From Adiantum capillus-veneris (Eukaryota > Streptophyta > Polypodiopsida > Polypodiales > Pteridaceae), in NCBI GenBank assembly GCA_014529385.2, contig CM043945.1, positions 155,142,241 to 155,206,240 on the forward strand: DNA of 64,000 bases. Direction: 5' to 3'. This document shows, piece after piece, positions 47,536-60,181 of this stretch (positions within the stretch are counted from its first letter, which is position 1; the number at the start of each line of letters is the position of its first letter). The notes under the pieces were generated by a model, which had not been told where the DNA came from, searched no databases, and worked only from the letters and a program-made list of their open reading frames with translations. Position numbers and translations under genes: made by a program.

Positions 47536-48308
47536 TCATAGAGTTTTCCATGCCTTTGGGAATTCACTGTTGCCACGAAGACTAGCCCACCATTGACAAG
47601 CCAATTTTTGGAAGTGCATAGCTAGATGGCGTAGCTTGGAGGACTCCGTGAAGCCCTCGTCTCCAAAGGCAACATCAAATTGCTGGATGAAGACCAATAC
47701 TTTGTTGGTGGTGCCATCATAGGTGAGAAAGGAGATACTCTTTCCTCCCTCTTTGAACTTCTTGAGCTTTTGTGACCTTCGCCATGCAGGGTATGATTTG
47801 CGATGTCCTACCCTCTTGTATTCTCTAGAAGAATAGCCATAGCTTTCGTCAAAAGAGGGGGAAGGTGAAGAAGAAGGAGACCTCTTTCTTACCCTTTTCT
47901 TCCTTTGTTTCCTCTCTTCCCTTTTGGAGTGATGAGGAGAAGGACTGTGGGTTGATCGTTTCCTCTTGGGAGGAGTTGGAGACCGTCTAGACCACCATCT
48001 TTGTGGAGGCACATCTTCAGAGGAACTTAGGGATTCATTAATTTCCCTTTCTTTGGATTCCTCCTCTAGTATGGGAGAGAGTCTTCTTTTGAGGGTCTCA
48101 TCAAGAGGCCTCCTAAGCTCTCTCTCCTCTTGGAGTTGAAGGGAAATCCCATAAGCGCAAAGTTGTTGAGTAAAGCAGGGTTGCCCATAGCTTGCTGCAA
48201 CCTAGTAATAAGATAATTAACAAACTTGGGGGCATCATCGTTAGCACCTTCATGTGCAAAATCAAAGTTATCAATGCTCATTCTACTCTCTTGGTTATTG
48301 TCAGCCAT
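47536..48308 (-). pseudogene. Gypsy element 3 gag
   Basis: Begins MADNNQESRMSIDNFDFAHE, then a break and frame change near 48.05 kb, an Arg/Ser-rich stretch (RRSPTPPKRKRSTHSPSP), and a capsid segment with FLTYDGTTNKVLVFIQQFDV and FQKLACQWWASLRG. The start is about 400 bases inside the LTR end. Frameshifts separate it from the zinc knuckle. Confidence 0.8.
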
Positions 48309-48704
48309 ACTAATTAAACTTATGTGTTTACTTAGTGTATTCTTTGGCAATCCAAAACCTTAGTTGCTACTCCTCTTGGCCTTTGAAAATCAACACTTAA
48401 GCATCTACACCCACGACTCGAATTGGTTAATTATAGAGAGTAGTGGAGTGGGTCTAATATTGCAAAATTGCTGAGAGATAGCTCCTTTCAGACTTCTTAT
48501 GGTTGAATAATGATAAAGCCGTAGGCAAGTCTAAAAAGACCCCATTATTAAGACCAAAGCTCCTGAGGTATGCACCATATCCCACATAGTGGGCTCAACA
48601 AAATGGATAATAAATCCCAATCCCACTTACCCTAATATAATTAACAAAATCAACCATTAATAGGATACTTAAGGACCTCTCATCTTAAGCAATAAAAGAA
48701 ACCA

Positions 48705-48760
48705 AATTCTCTAATACCAATGTAATGGAAATGGCCTATGAACTTTGAGAATAGCGGAAG
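48705..48760 (-). repeat. Primer site and remnant 5' LTR end of gypsy element 3
   Basis: Minus strand TGGTATTAGAGAATT (initiator-Met-like with one change) lies one base inside 40 bases that match the outer end of the 42052 LTR. Homology stops at CGGAAG. Confidence 0.8.
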
Positions 48761-50030
48761 TGTAACAACTATGCAAGATGTGGACAACTGGCTAAATCTT
48801 ATGGAGGTTGACTAATAGTTAGGCTAGATTGCAAAGGTTTAAGATGATACCATGTGGCTTCAAGGTATATTACAAATATGTGCACTAGAATCAATGTGAA
48901 CTCATGGATTTGAGTATGATAATTGGATGGTTGGCGAAATTTCATGGGACTTAATGTCTAGGTGTGGTATATTACAAAGACTGAATATACTAGCATCAAG
49001 CTTCCTTTGCACTAGAATTGACTTAAACTCAATACAAGTATGTACACTAGAATCAATCTGGAATTCTATATTGAAGCCTGCAAAGTGATCGTGGAAGACT
49101 AATGTGAACTTAAATATATACAAACTTTGAAGTAAAATCTTATAGTGATGCTTTTATCAAAAGTTGATTACACGAGATTTGATTAACCACCCAAATATTT
49201 ACGATCTTAGTGTTTAAAGGATCTATATTACATTTAGCATATTATGCCCAAAAGATTTGTCTCTATTTAATATTTTAGGTGCCTTGACAACTCTAATAAT
49301 CTGAGGGTCAACATTAGGGAGTTAAGTATATGCAAAAGCTTTGGACAACTTGTCAAATCTCATGTGACTTGATCCTCTTTAATTTGTTTTGACAAAATTT
49401 ATATATTAGCTCCTTTTGACATTATCTCATAGTTGCACTAGAAGGTTGTGTTTGTAAAGAAATTCCATTTCCCTTTCCAACCATGGATACATCTCTCAAA
49501 GGTGATGCAATTGATAGTGTTGTGAAGTGTAGTTGAGAGTTAATACATGTCATTTAGCGAATTAGCAACCTTATGAGTCCCATTGCTAATATTGAACATG
49601 AAAGTGATTAAAAAAAGAGAAATTGTCCAAGATAATATGTTTGGTAGAGAGTTATGAAAAAATAAGAGGGTCCAACTATGGAATGAAGGTAGGACCATGT
49701 CTATGTGTGAAGGGATCTTCCTTTATGTCATGCCATTTGATGCATCTAACTTTCAATTTCTTGGGGACAACAATGCTGGTGTGGTAGTAGAGAGGATGTG
49801 TGATTATGCAAGAATCACCTCAACTAATGTAGATGGTATTAGCCCCAATGCATGACCAATTACATAGGTCGCTTTCTTATATGGCACACCATTGATGATA
49901 CTATATAGCTTGAGTTTGATGGGGACTATTGGGATGTTATGAATGATGACCCAACACTTGTGGTACCTTTATCAAACAAGAGAAAATATAGTATAAGCAA
50001 TATCAAGCTAAAACATGTGATTAGAGAACC
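48761..50030. other. Decayed DNA left of the DUF7869-type gene
   Basis: No domain recognised. Short phrases recur (TGGACAACTGGCTAAATCT near 48.78 kb, GGACAACTTGTCAAATCT near 49.34 kb; GTGCACTAGAATCAATGTGA and GTACACTAGAATCAATCTGG), indicating internal duplication. Confidence 0.4.
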
Positions 50031-50039
50031 AAAAACATA

Positions 50040-52441
50040 AAAAAATATTTCCTTGAATATGTGCAACAAGTGTCAACTATTGATTATTGTGGAAAGAAAT
50101 GTTGTGAGTTAGTAGATCATGGGATGTTAATGTCTCTTAGAAGATAATTTGGGGCCAATGTCAACAAGCTCACACTAGCTGTGTGTATGATACCCTCGGT
50201 ATAGTTCAACGTATTGATCCACATGCAAATATGCAATACACTCTCTCATTGAGTGGAAATGAAATCTATTTTGCAGGGGATGCTATGAGATGCATGGGAT
50301 TCCAAAGAAATCATTTTATATGTACAAAAAATAGTTTGAAGTAGGAGTGTGGGTATTCTTACATGGAAGCATTCCCACGTGGGAAGGTCAAGGGACCATG
50401 TTAGAATGGAAAATTATATTAAAGTGTCAAAAGAAATTCAGAATACGTTCACCATAAGAGTAGAACCATAGGAAATGGTACCAAGGAGACCTTACTTATA
50501 ATACTAGAGTTGTACAGACATGATGAAATCCTTTGAGAGGTCAATGCAAAACTTGTAGCCATAGGATATAAGAGTTTATCATCATCTACGTTCAATAGGA
50601 TATGGAATGATGAGTTCAAGCATGTATCATTGTCAAATGAGTTCTTTAAGTATAACTTGTGTAGTGGAATGAAATCATGGTTCGGTGCTATAGAGTCCCA
50701 GGACAAGCATGATAAGCACAGAGAAGTGAAAGAAACACATGAAATAACAATAGATTTGTAGAAACTTGTATTATGGGTGGTGCAGGTACTCAAGAATGTC
50801 TCCCAATTAGTATTTATTCATCATCCATGAAAAAATGGATTGAAAAAACAACAATTCCTCTATTGAGGATTGAGCCAAAGCATGTGGACACCTCATTGCA
50901 ATGCAACAAGTGTCCTTGACTGGCATGATAACTCATGTGCATGGTCATGTAAGATAAGGAGACTTTAGTTTGATATGTTTGTGTGCCTTTGATCCAAATG
51001 CAATGATTGAATCTCTTTGTCTTTGCTTGCACAACCTAGAAAGGAGAGGTAATCATGACTTGCAGGTTTGGGAGAATAGCACTCTAGACAAGCTCATGAA
51101 AATAGCTTGTTTGATTATTTTCTCCAAAGGAATTCTTTTAGTGATTTGAGAGATTTAGTCAATGAGGGTTTCAAGAAAACATCCCATTTAGAGATGTCAA
51201 ACAACCCTTATCAAGGTATGAAACTAATAAGAAATCAACGTGAAGCTATGTATAGACCAAGAGTACGTTCAAAACACTATTTAGGAACTTGTATTGCAGT
51301 TAGATAATTGTGCAATTAGAAATAAGAATAGATATATTTTTCCATCTCTCTCTTTAATTTTAGCTTGTGGTTTCTTCAAGACTGTGCAAATGGGTTTCTC
51401 AATGGTCGGCCACACACATGAAGACATAGATGCCATGTTTAGCAAGTTCTTAGAAATCTTAAGAAATAAAAATGCATGAGAAGTCTCACTAGCTCCACTT
51501 TTTCTCAATACTTCAAGTTCTTTGTGGAAAGATATCTGTGGGATGGTCCCAATGCTCTAGTGGGGTATTCAAAACCATTGAAATTTAGATTTTTCAATGT
51601 GGGATGATGTACTTGTCATGCAATACAAGGATGACGTACCTATCATGCAATATAAGATGCACCTAAAGATGCCTAACTGTAAATCGGTAGAGGGAGGGAT
51701 AGAGCTGTAGAAGAGGGAAGATACAGGAAAGGTCATGCTTCCCCAAGGGTCATCGCCAACGGTCTTTCAAATATAATTATAAGAAAAAGAAAAATACCGA
51801 AAGTAGTTCAAGGAATGAATGAACACATAAGATATTGGAAGAAAGGGAGGGGCATCAAGGGTTTTGGGTCAAGTAATGAAAAACATATCAACCCCGTGAT
51901 TGAGTATTGGAAATAATAGTCATTGAATTACAAAAGCACTCTCTATCAAAGGTATGTGAAAGATTCAAGCGGCTATTGGAAGAAACTCATTACATGGTGT
52001 CTTTGAAGATGGAAAAGGATTCTAAGTTTGAGAGATATGAGGAGTACAATGACCACTATTGTGGGACACAAAATTAGAGGCCCAAGGGCTCACTTGTACC
52101 ATTTCTTGATGTCAAGAAAGGGGAGTTCATATTGGTATGACCTTCCAATGTAGTATACCCAATATGGCTGGGTGTTTCTCAATCAGACATTTATGCTGAT
52201 CCTAATTTAGCTAACTTTAGGAAGGCCCCCATTCAATATTGGGCACCAATGTGACAGAAGAAGGGTGTGAGTGATGTTGGGGTTTATGAAATTTCTTGGG
52301 ATAAAGAATGGGGACCTAATCTAAAAGATCCACAAGTATGGGAGGATGTTGATGCAATTGCCTTCTCATGGTTGAGAAGGGCCCAACCAAAGAATCCAAA
52401 TAGGGTGAAGATACCGAAGCATGTTTTTAAAAAGGTTCAAT
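50040..52441 (+). pseudogene. DUF7869-type pseudogene
   Basis: Fragments on the plus strand follow the order of this eukaryotic family: DYCGKKCCELVDHGMLMSLR (N-terminal Cys motif), GDAMRCMGFQRNHFICTKNS, FNRIWNDEFKHVSLSNEFFK with a KYNLCSGMKSWFGAIESQDK region, VSLTGMITHVHGHVR, and the diagnostic LQLDNCAIRNKNRYIFPSLS with FFKTVQMGFSMVGHTHEDID. A C-terminal part (PIWLGVSQSDIYADPNLANF, APIQYWAP, AIAFSWLRRAQPKNPNRVKI) ends near 52440. The function of the family is not known to me; in plants it often occurs in many copies, which suggests a mobile-element origin. Many stops and frameshifts. Confidence 0.75.
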
Positions 52442-52930
52442 AGAGCACGAACATTCTTAATCAAGAATAAGATGTTAATCTTGGATTTATCTTAGAAATT
52501 GAGGAGTGCATACCCATTGAGCATTCCTTTAAATTTATGTTAGTTTATGTAATGCTATGAACCCTTTTAATTTATGTTAGTTTATGTAATGGTCCAAACC
52601 CTTTTAATTAATATTAGTTTATGTAATGGTCCAAACCCTTTTTAATTTCTTCTCAAAAGGTTTTGTCTACCATATGAGATTATGGATTTTTTTGATGATG
52701 TTTGTGGTATTTAAGGTGTTTATCAACTATACTTACCCTATGGGATGTGGGATCTTTTATAAATTACAAAGTATTCTACAAGTGATTGACACACATATTG
52801 AGCAACTATTTTACCAAAATAAATGGTATTTTTTCCATTTTAAGTGGGATGGTTCAAAGTTTAAGATTCCCAATTTATTGAGAATTTTCCATTTTATCTA
52901 ATATGGTCTTCCCTTGTAGCTACTTTACAT
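52442..52930. other. AT-rich 3' flank of the DUF7869-type pseudogene
   Basis: AACCCTTTTAATTTATGTTAG-type phrases are repeated three times near 52.55-52.64 kb. A 91-codon frame at 52626 shows no recognisable domain and is probably accidental. Confidence 0.4.
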
Positions 52931-52932
52931 CA

Positions 52933-52935
<3 letters not shown>

Positions 52936-53012
<77 letters not shown>
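52936..53012. repeat. (CT)n(CA)n microsatellite
   Basis: CT units passing directly into CA units. Confidence 0.95.
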
Positions 53013-53014
<2 letters not shown>

Positions 53015-54460
53015 CGCTCAAGTGTGCATAGCTATGTAGGAGTCATGATCTTCTCTACATGCCCTTGCTCAAAATATTGGAGAAGCCACAACCACATGGA
53101 GGAAAATCCTTATCTAGGTAGCACTATCTCGAAGGATATTATAAGCAAGACAAGCGCGAGCAAGGGTAATTGAGCAAGAAAGGAAAGAGGGGAAAGATTT
53201 TTCACGCATGTATTGATCAGAGGAGTGAGAAAGGGTCGGTAGCATAGAGCCAAGGTTCAATGAGCAAGGGTAAACTCACAAAACTTGAGTATGCGATCTG
53301 TGTCTGGGTGGGTTAAATTATGTGCAAAAGTCCCATGATGTCTAGAATTGTACATAATTATTGTTGGTGGTTCTAAACATGTTTGCATGATTCTAAGAAG
53401 AATTAAATGTTCAAATTAGAAGCTATGACCTAATTATAAGAATTTCCTAATCCTAGTTTCTTGCCAAATCTTGCATTTTTATGAATTTTTTGATTCCTTT
53501 GATGAGTTCAGAGGCAATTTGGATTGCATAGGTGGATTCTAAAACATGAATGGATTCTTCCTTGAGTTCTGGGACACATAATACCCCATGTATATTACTA
53601 TACAAGGATGGTTGAGTTTTTCAAGCCAACATGAATCAAAGTCATTCTAATGTAGCTAGTATAGTTCTATCAAGATTGCTAGTTTATTGGGCCAATTATG
53701 TAAACTTTGTAGCTACTAATACTATCTAATAAAAAACTTAAAATTTTTATATGTATGGAGAATTTTATATGGGATTTCAGAGCTCATAATGGGAAACCCA
53801 ATTTTTTCATGTTTGTTGCTTGTAGTACTTCATCATCATGACCAAGATCCTTCTTAAGGAGAAATTTTGTGTGCTTTGAGATACTCCATGGCTCCTCATG
53901 AATGTAAAGGCCCACAAAGAACTTAAAAGAACATGCATATATTGAAAATATTGAGGATGCAGAATAAGCTTTTATGATAGCTCGGTAGAATGGGAAAAAT
54001 GTGACTTTTGGTACCTAATTCTATGCGCCCCCCCCCCCCCCCCCCCCACCAACCCACAAAAAACAAAGGTGAGTGTAAACGAATGATAATTTTTTATCAC
54101 CAACCCAAAGAATTTTGTAGGAAAATGTATCCCTTGAGAGATAAAAACCCCAAGCTCTCAGTATGAAATAGTCCGCAAGAAATGATTGTTTTGAACGAAA
54201 TGAAGTGGTTTATAGACTTGGAGGCATGCCTTGCTCAAAATTTGAGATATTTTATAAGTTTCTCATTCTCTCATATGTAGTGGTCCTTAAACTATAAACT
54301 CAAGAAAAGATTTCCCAAAAAGAGTAGGTCTTTTATTGTATTGCAAAAAAATTCCCAGACCTTAAAAATACACTTTTATGTCTTGTTACAATACCAACCT
54401 AGTGTTAAGGGTGAATCTAGGCTTATTATAGATTCTCTCACACACACACACACACACACT
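53013..54460. other. Non-coding stretch with a poly-C run
   Basis: No gene or domain recognised. A C run lies at 54028-54047. Confidence 0.5.
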
Positions 54461-54462
54461 TA

Positions 54463-54560
54463 AATTGAAAAATCCTTCAAATTTTGACCAAAACACCATA
54501 AGAGTTTCAAGTATGCCCTTTTTCTCTTTGTTTGGAAAAAGGTATTTGGGGAGCTGTGCT
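54463..54560 (+). repeat. Dispersed repeat next to a compound microsatellite, copy 2
   Basis: Diverged match to 28141-28240. Here the microsatellite ((CT)n(CA)n at 54680-54740) follows after about 120 bases. Confidence 0.65.
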
Positions 54561-54678
54561 CCACATGCATGTGCTTATGGCCCATTAAATAACACCACTA
54601 TTTGTCTCTTTGGTCCCTTCACTGAATGTCGTCTTCTTTTGTATGTGGAACATTATAACCAACTTAAGCGGTCAATTT

Positions 54679-54679
<1 letters not shown>

Positions 54680-54735
<56 letters not shown>

Positions 54736-54740
54736 CACGC
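54680..54740. repeat. (CT)n(CA)n microsatellite
   Basis: CT units then CA units with a few CG interruptions. Confidence 0.93.
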
Positions 54741-55097
54741 ACATCTCAAGTGCCCCCCTGAGGGTTGATCTCTTCTTCCCTCAAATCATATAGAAGCTAC
54801 TAGTTTTTTTCTTTGCAACCTTCATTGTAAGTTTACTACTCATGATGCTTTTGAGAATTTCTCAACCTAGCATATTTGTGCACAAGGGGCCGTAGCCAAC
54901 ACACACACATACTCATGCGTTATCTCTCTATCTCTATTCATGTCCCAAGCATACACATGTACGGTTTAAATTGCTGCCTATTACCCAAGACAAAAAAAAT
55001 AGCTTGCATTTAGGAGTACCTTGAATTTGATTTATCGTATTGGGCATATCATGGAAAGGCTCTCATACATGATCATGTGCTAGCATATGTACATGCT

Positions 55098-55117
55098 CAC
55101 ACACACACACACACGCA

Positions 55118-55157
<40 letters not shown>
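55098..55157. repeat. (CA)n microsatellite
   Basis: CA run with few interruptions. Confidence 0.93.
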
Positions 55158-55159
<2 letters not shown>

Positions 55160-55868
55160 AAGGAGATAAAAAAGCGGTGCCCTTCAAGCAATAGACAAGG
55201 GGGATGTTGCTCAACACATGATGATAATATTGGCAACACAAGTTAGTACTAGTATTCCAAATAGCAAGGAATCATAGTATATTACTTGGTTGAGCATACG
55301 CATTAGATGGTGCAATGAAATGCAATACTGATGATGCACAACCTTGTGGATGCATCTCCACAACACATGATTAGCTTCAAATTTTCAAAATAGTGCAATT
55401 TCAAATCAATAGATAATAATCATTTTCTTTTTTCATAGGCTCAAATTGAACTTTGGGTCAAGGTTTTTCTTGCCAAGGTGAAGTATAAGAACTTATATGA
55501 AGACTTAAGATGTTTTGATCTCATTTGAATTGAGAATTGGTGTTAGATCTACTTCCATCTATTATCAATTGGTAAGTGAAGGTGAGTAGATCAAAACTAA
55601 TCCAATTTTGTTGAAATTTGTTGAGAGACCTTAAAATACCTTATACTAAATATTACTAACCACGAAAACCATAAAAAGATGAGAATTTTGCAAATATAGG
55701 CACATAGATTATAATTGCGCTTATTATCTTCAACTTCAAAATTCAAAAATTCCATCATGTTAGCATATCACATGTTACACCATTGTGTATTGAGATTATG
55801 TTTCAAATTTGGTGTTATGTGGATCAATTGAGTGCCAATTGTACCAAATATTTTGTGGAATCCATCAG

Positions 55869-57084
55869 TAATAGGTACAAAGAGTGGGCTAGAAACTTAA
55901 AAAATGATCCAAACTTCATTCAACTTGTCAAGTGACTTGTTCATAATGTGCATGATTAGTGTGGTTATGACACTTGAAAACATTCTTTATTTTTAATCAA
56001 GAGATAATAATTGTGCTTATTATCTTCTGCTCCAAAACACAGTATTTTTGAAATTTTTCTTGAAGGGACTTGGATCATCTATGATAGCAATGGAGTGCAT
56101 GAACCAAAATTCAAATGAATAAAAATAGTTTTTCTTAAAGGGACTTGGATCATCTATGATAGCAATAGAGTGCATGTACCAAAATTCAAGTGAACTAGAA
56201 TAGCTGTGATTGAAATTGATAATTGTTTCGTATCAAAATCTGTAAACTACTAAAACAAGTAAAATTTTTGAATTAGAATTTTTGACTTAAATTGACACAT
56301 GTTTTGTAGCAGATTTTACTAAAAATATTTATTATACCAAAGGAAAAAAAACAAATTTTTGGTTTGTTGTTGGCAAGCACCTTCTCCACATGTAGCTTGC
56401 AGAATTTGAACTCACTTGGACATTGTTCGTCGATACTAGAAACTAAGTTTTCTGAGATTGAAGGTTGTATATTGCTCCCTTGGATAGTTCTTCAATTTGA
56501 GACTAAAATATTTGACCATCATTTATTGTGGAAGTTGAAGTTAATTTTCTCTAGAATCTGACTTATAGTTACAAAAAGTGGGCTAAAAATTTAAAGATTG
56601 ATCCAAACTTCATTAAACTTGTCAAGTGACTTTTTCATAATGTATGGAGCTAGTGTGGGTCACAAAACTTGAAATCTTTAATTTTTAGTCAAGAGATAAT
56701 GATTGTCCTTATTATCTTCTACCAATATTTTTGAGATTTTTCTATGATAGCAATAGAGAGCATGTACCTAATTTCAAGTGAACTTAGTTTTGATTGGAAT
56801 TGACAACTATTTTGTATCAAAGTCTGTAAACTACTAAAACTATTGAAATTTGATAGTAAAATTTGAATTAGAAACTCAAAAGGTATTTTGTACTAGAGAA
56901 AAAAATCAATTTTTTTTTGTTGTTGATGCAAAAGCAACTTTCCCATAGGTAGCTTGCAAAATTTGGACTTATTTGGACACCCTTCGCTGCTAGAAACTAA
57001 GTTTTCAAAGATTGAAGGTTGCAGATTGGTCCCTTACCTATTTCTTCAATTTGAGACTAAAATATTTGACCATCATTTATTGTA
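55869..57084 (+). repeat. Diverged tandem duplication, units of about 0.66 and 0.52 kb
   Basis: Unit 1 (to about 56530) and unit 2 (from about 56569) share GATCCAAACTTCATT, AACTTGTCAAGTGACTT, AAGAGATAAT, CTAGAAACTAAGTTTTC, GATTGAAGGTTG and CAATTTGAGACTAAAATATT with CATCATTTATTGT in the same order. Unit 1 also contains a 75-base tandem duplication at 56055-56200 (GGGACTTGGATCATCTATGA twice). No coding signal is seen. Confidence 0.82.
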
Positions 57085-58189
57085 CATTCTTACATATGAT
57101 ATATTGACTAGTTAACTACTTGATTTGTAGGACTTGGTGAAATGAAGCTACGACTACGAGGTAATTTAGACAAGGAGAATTGTGACAGCTAGAACAACTT
57201 AATACTGGGGATAAAATGGCAAGGTATTCAATTCCATTAAAAATCAACAATCTTTATGTACCTTAGATCAAGACTATTGTTGAAGAAGTGTCAGACACTT
57301 ACTCCGATTTAGTCTCAGACATTTCTTTCGCTTTTACTCATTTGGGTGTTGGAACTTTGTTTTGATTTAACCATATCTTAATCTCTTATAAGACCAATAC
57401 TAATGGGGCTCAAATTTATCTAGAGTCTAAGGAAACTTACATGGTTTAGGTTGATGAACATAGTGTTGAATTAAAAGAGGAGGTTAGATCCATTAAGTAG
57501 GAAACCTTCTACATGGGCCAAAATGGAATGCAATACTTGAAAATTGTGAATCTTAACATTGTGGATAAATGGGGATTATAAGTTGATACATTGATTCTAG
57601 AAGTGACCATGAAGAAAGTACTATTGTGCTTGAGCTGGAAGGTTACGATCAATTTGGTATAAAGTCACTAAAGCATCTTAATAACTAATTACTCATGACT
57701 AGGAATATATTTTTGGGTGGAAAACATTGCTAGAGACTTGTTGTGGATAGATTATTCCAAACAAGGACACTTAACACCTTTGAAGATTATGTATATTTTT
57801 ACAATGAGGAATAAAGGACTAGTAGACCTTCTTGTGCATCTCTTTAGAGAATTTATTAACAATAATATTGTTATGATGAATCTTAGAGATGTATAATAGA
57901 CCAAATATTAGGGTTGAGATCATGGAAATGAATCTAAAACAAACCAAAAAGTTGGGCCAAGAAAACATGGTTTGACACTATGGCCAATGAATGGGGCAGT
58001 ACAGTTCATGGAACTTACCTCTTAGAGAAAAACTAGGTGAGAGGAGTAGAAACCACTTTAAATAGAGGAAAATTCGGTGACATTAGGAATAGTAAAGGTC
58101 TACATGAGTGACGGTTGCTAAGAAATTGGTTTGAAGGCTTAGATGGAGGACCGCCATCCAAGAGGGTAGGGGTCTAGCATAATGAAAGA

Positions 58190-58420
58190 GTCACACCAAT
58201 GGAATTTCAAAAATGGATGAAGAAATACAATGGATCTAGGGATTCATATGACCAGCTAGAAAGCTTTAGGAAATGCTAAGATCAGAGATTATTTTTCATT
58301 TCTAGACTCAATTCGAGGGATTTGAAATGAACTTAGAGGGAAAGGCTTTCACTTGGTTTCAAACCATACTTCCTAGAATGATTACATATTTAATTGCATT
58401 AGCTAAAATATTTTTTTTTT
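58190..58420 (+). pseudogene. Gypsy gag fossil
   Basis: MEFQKWMKKYNGSRDSYDQL, then ESFRK, and after a break QFEGFEMNLEGKAFTWFQTI continuing LPRMITYLIALAK. This is the capsid pattern of gypsy gag proteins (a DPYDHL-type motif followed by L.GKA..WFQ.L). No LTR or pol belonging to it was found. Confidence 0.6.
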
Positions 58421-59590
58421 GTGTTCAAAAATGAGAATTACACATAGCACAATAGCACAAATGTACAGATTTAACACTAGTCATGTAATCGGACATTCAA
58501 GAGTCTTGAGACACTAAAGTGTCCTGTTCTCTTACCAAGCTGCTTTGGCAATTTATTTGTCAAGCTAGAAATAAGTTTTTTACACATTGCTTCTACCATA
58601 GGCGGGTTACGAGGGAAAGAAAACATTGGATTGTTACAAAATAATGGAATGCCCTTCAATGACTAGTTTCCAAGTCAATTGCAAGTTATAGACATAAATA
58701 CATCCTTGAGTACATATTGACTAAGAGCATAATTTGGGTCTTCCAAAGGTCCACTTATGGAATTGGGGCTCTTCTAGTGTAGTTTCATGACTACAAATGA
58801 ATTTATATGTTGAAACCAAGAAATAACGTATGTTTTTGGCTCCCTAACTTACTTAAATCTCGTTGCTCGAACCCTATCTTGATTTTTTATTGTGCAAAAA
58901 ATCTTGAATCTTCCATAATAACATTGAAATTAAGGTTTTAGGTGTCCCAATTATGTCATTACCACATACTCTTACACATTTAGTTCATATGCATGGAAAA
59001 TTTGAAGTTATTTGAGATTCTGAATGCTTATGTCTCTAGAATTAAACTATCAAAGTTTACTCATGCACGATTTTGAATATTTGGAATGATCCAATAAGTT
59101 TTGTTTACCAAAGCACTTATACTTGCCACCATGAGTCCTCAATGGAGAGGGTAAGAAATGTATCACTTGCTAAAATGCACAAATACATAAAGAACATATT
59201 TTCCTTTGTATCCAATGATATGCTTGAAATGACCGTATCAAACATATAGAACTTCACATTATTTTATATACTCTCAAGTAAACACAGGAAACTTGAAATT
59301 ATCTAAAGCACAATTTTGGAAAATTCACAAGTTTCTTCAAGGTCTCTTCATTTTTTTCTTGAGTTTATAAATTAAGTCTATTTATTCAAAGCATCAATCG
59401 TAGTCTTACGGGGGTCTACTTGATGAGTATAGTTCTTGATCATGATAACTTCCAATGTTGTATTTTTAAAGAACCTCTAGCTAGAATATTTAAGAGTACC
59501 AAAAGGGTTTTCTTAAGTTTATACAAGGGTTTTCTACAAGTTTCTACAAGGTCTCTTAAAAGCATCAATCTATTACACTCACGTTCCCCT
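58421..59590. other. AT-rich stretch, nothing recognised
   Basis: Short frames only, without recognisable domains. Confidence 0.4.
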
Positions 59591-59592
59591 CA

Positions 59593-59873
59593 TGTAGTTT
59601 TGATGTGAACCGTTTTCCTATACATGGGCACTTTTTACTCTAGTGCTGGCTAGAGGTTTTTCCCCCGTGTAACCACATATACACACTATACGCATGTGTG
59701 GTGGTACATTGTACTTAGGGAGACTCGTATCTTTCTCTCATACTCACACTTGAACTCTTCATAACAAAGTGAGGGAGCTTCAAGCTATCAAGCTTCTTGC
59801 TGCGTGTGTGTGTATCGACAGGTGTGTGTGTGTGCACATTTATATCTTCCCTCACTTGCTTCTTCACCCAACA
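59593..59873 (+). repeat. 5' LTR of copia element 3
   Basis: The right border is set by ACCCAACA followed, one base later, by TAGTATCAGAGTAGGC, a slightly mutated primer site at 59875. A GAGGTTTTTCCCCC block resembles GAGGTTTCTCCCCCC in the 38868 LTR. The left border is uncertain. Confidence 0.6.
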
Positions 59874-60181
59874 ATAGTATCAGAGTAGGCTCTTTAGCTC
59901 CCACAAGCATTCTCCTTCCTCCATACCTCATATTAGGTTTTGCATGAGGTGCAGCCTCGGGACAGCTAGTCACCGTTTTGCTCGCCACGGGTGCTCCGGG
60001 TGTCTGTTTTGCTCAACTTAGGACTCAAAACGAAGCTAAGAACAAGTAATACACAACAATATCACAAATTAGCATTTTTGGACACATTAAGGCTTTGATG
60101 TAATAGCATTTACAGGTATGCAGATTTTTTGCAAGTTTTGTCGGGAGTGTATTTCTTGCCAATTTATTGTTCGTGGGTGCC

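Larger units (their letters stand above)
42052..48760 (-). mobile_element. Gypsy element 3, truncated 5' LTR and internal deletion
   Basis: Minus-strand gypsy element with a 1.6-kb 3' LTR, gag, zinc knuckle, protease, partial RT/RNase H and integrase in the gypsy order (integrase last). The 5' LTR survives only as 40 bases next to a primer site at 48.71 kb; it is broken at 48760, probably by later insertion or deletion. Confidence 0.85.

Noticed and set aside
51281-51508. Minus-strand frame opposite the DUF7869-type segment
   Set aside because: It is the antisense shadow of the LQLDNCAIRNKNRY and VGHTHEDID region, which carries the recognisable motifs.
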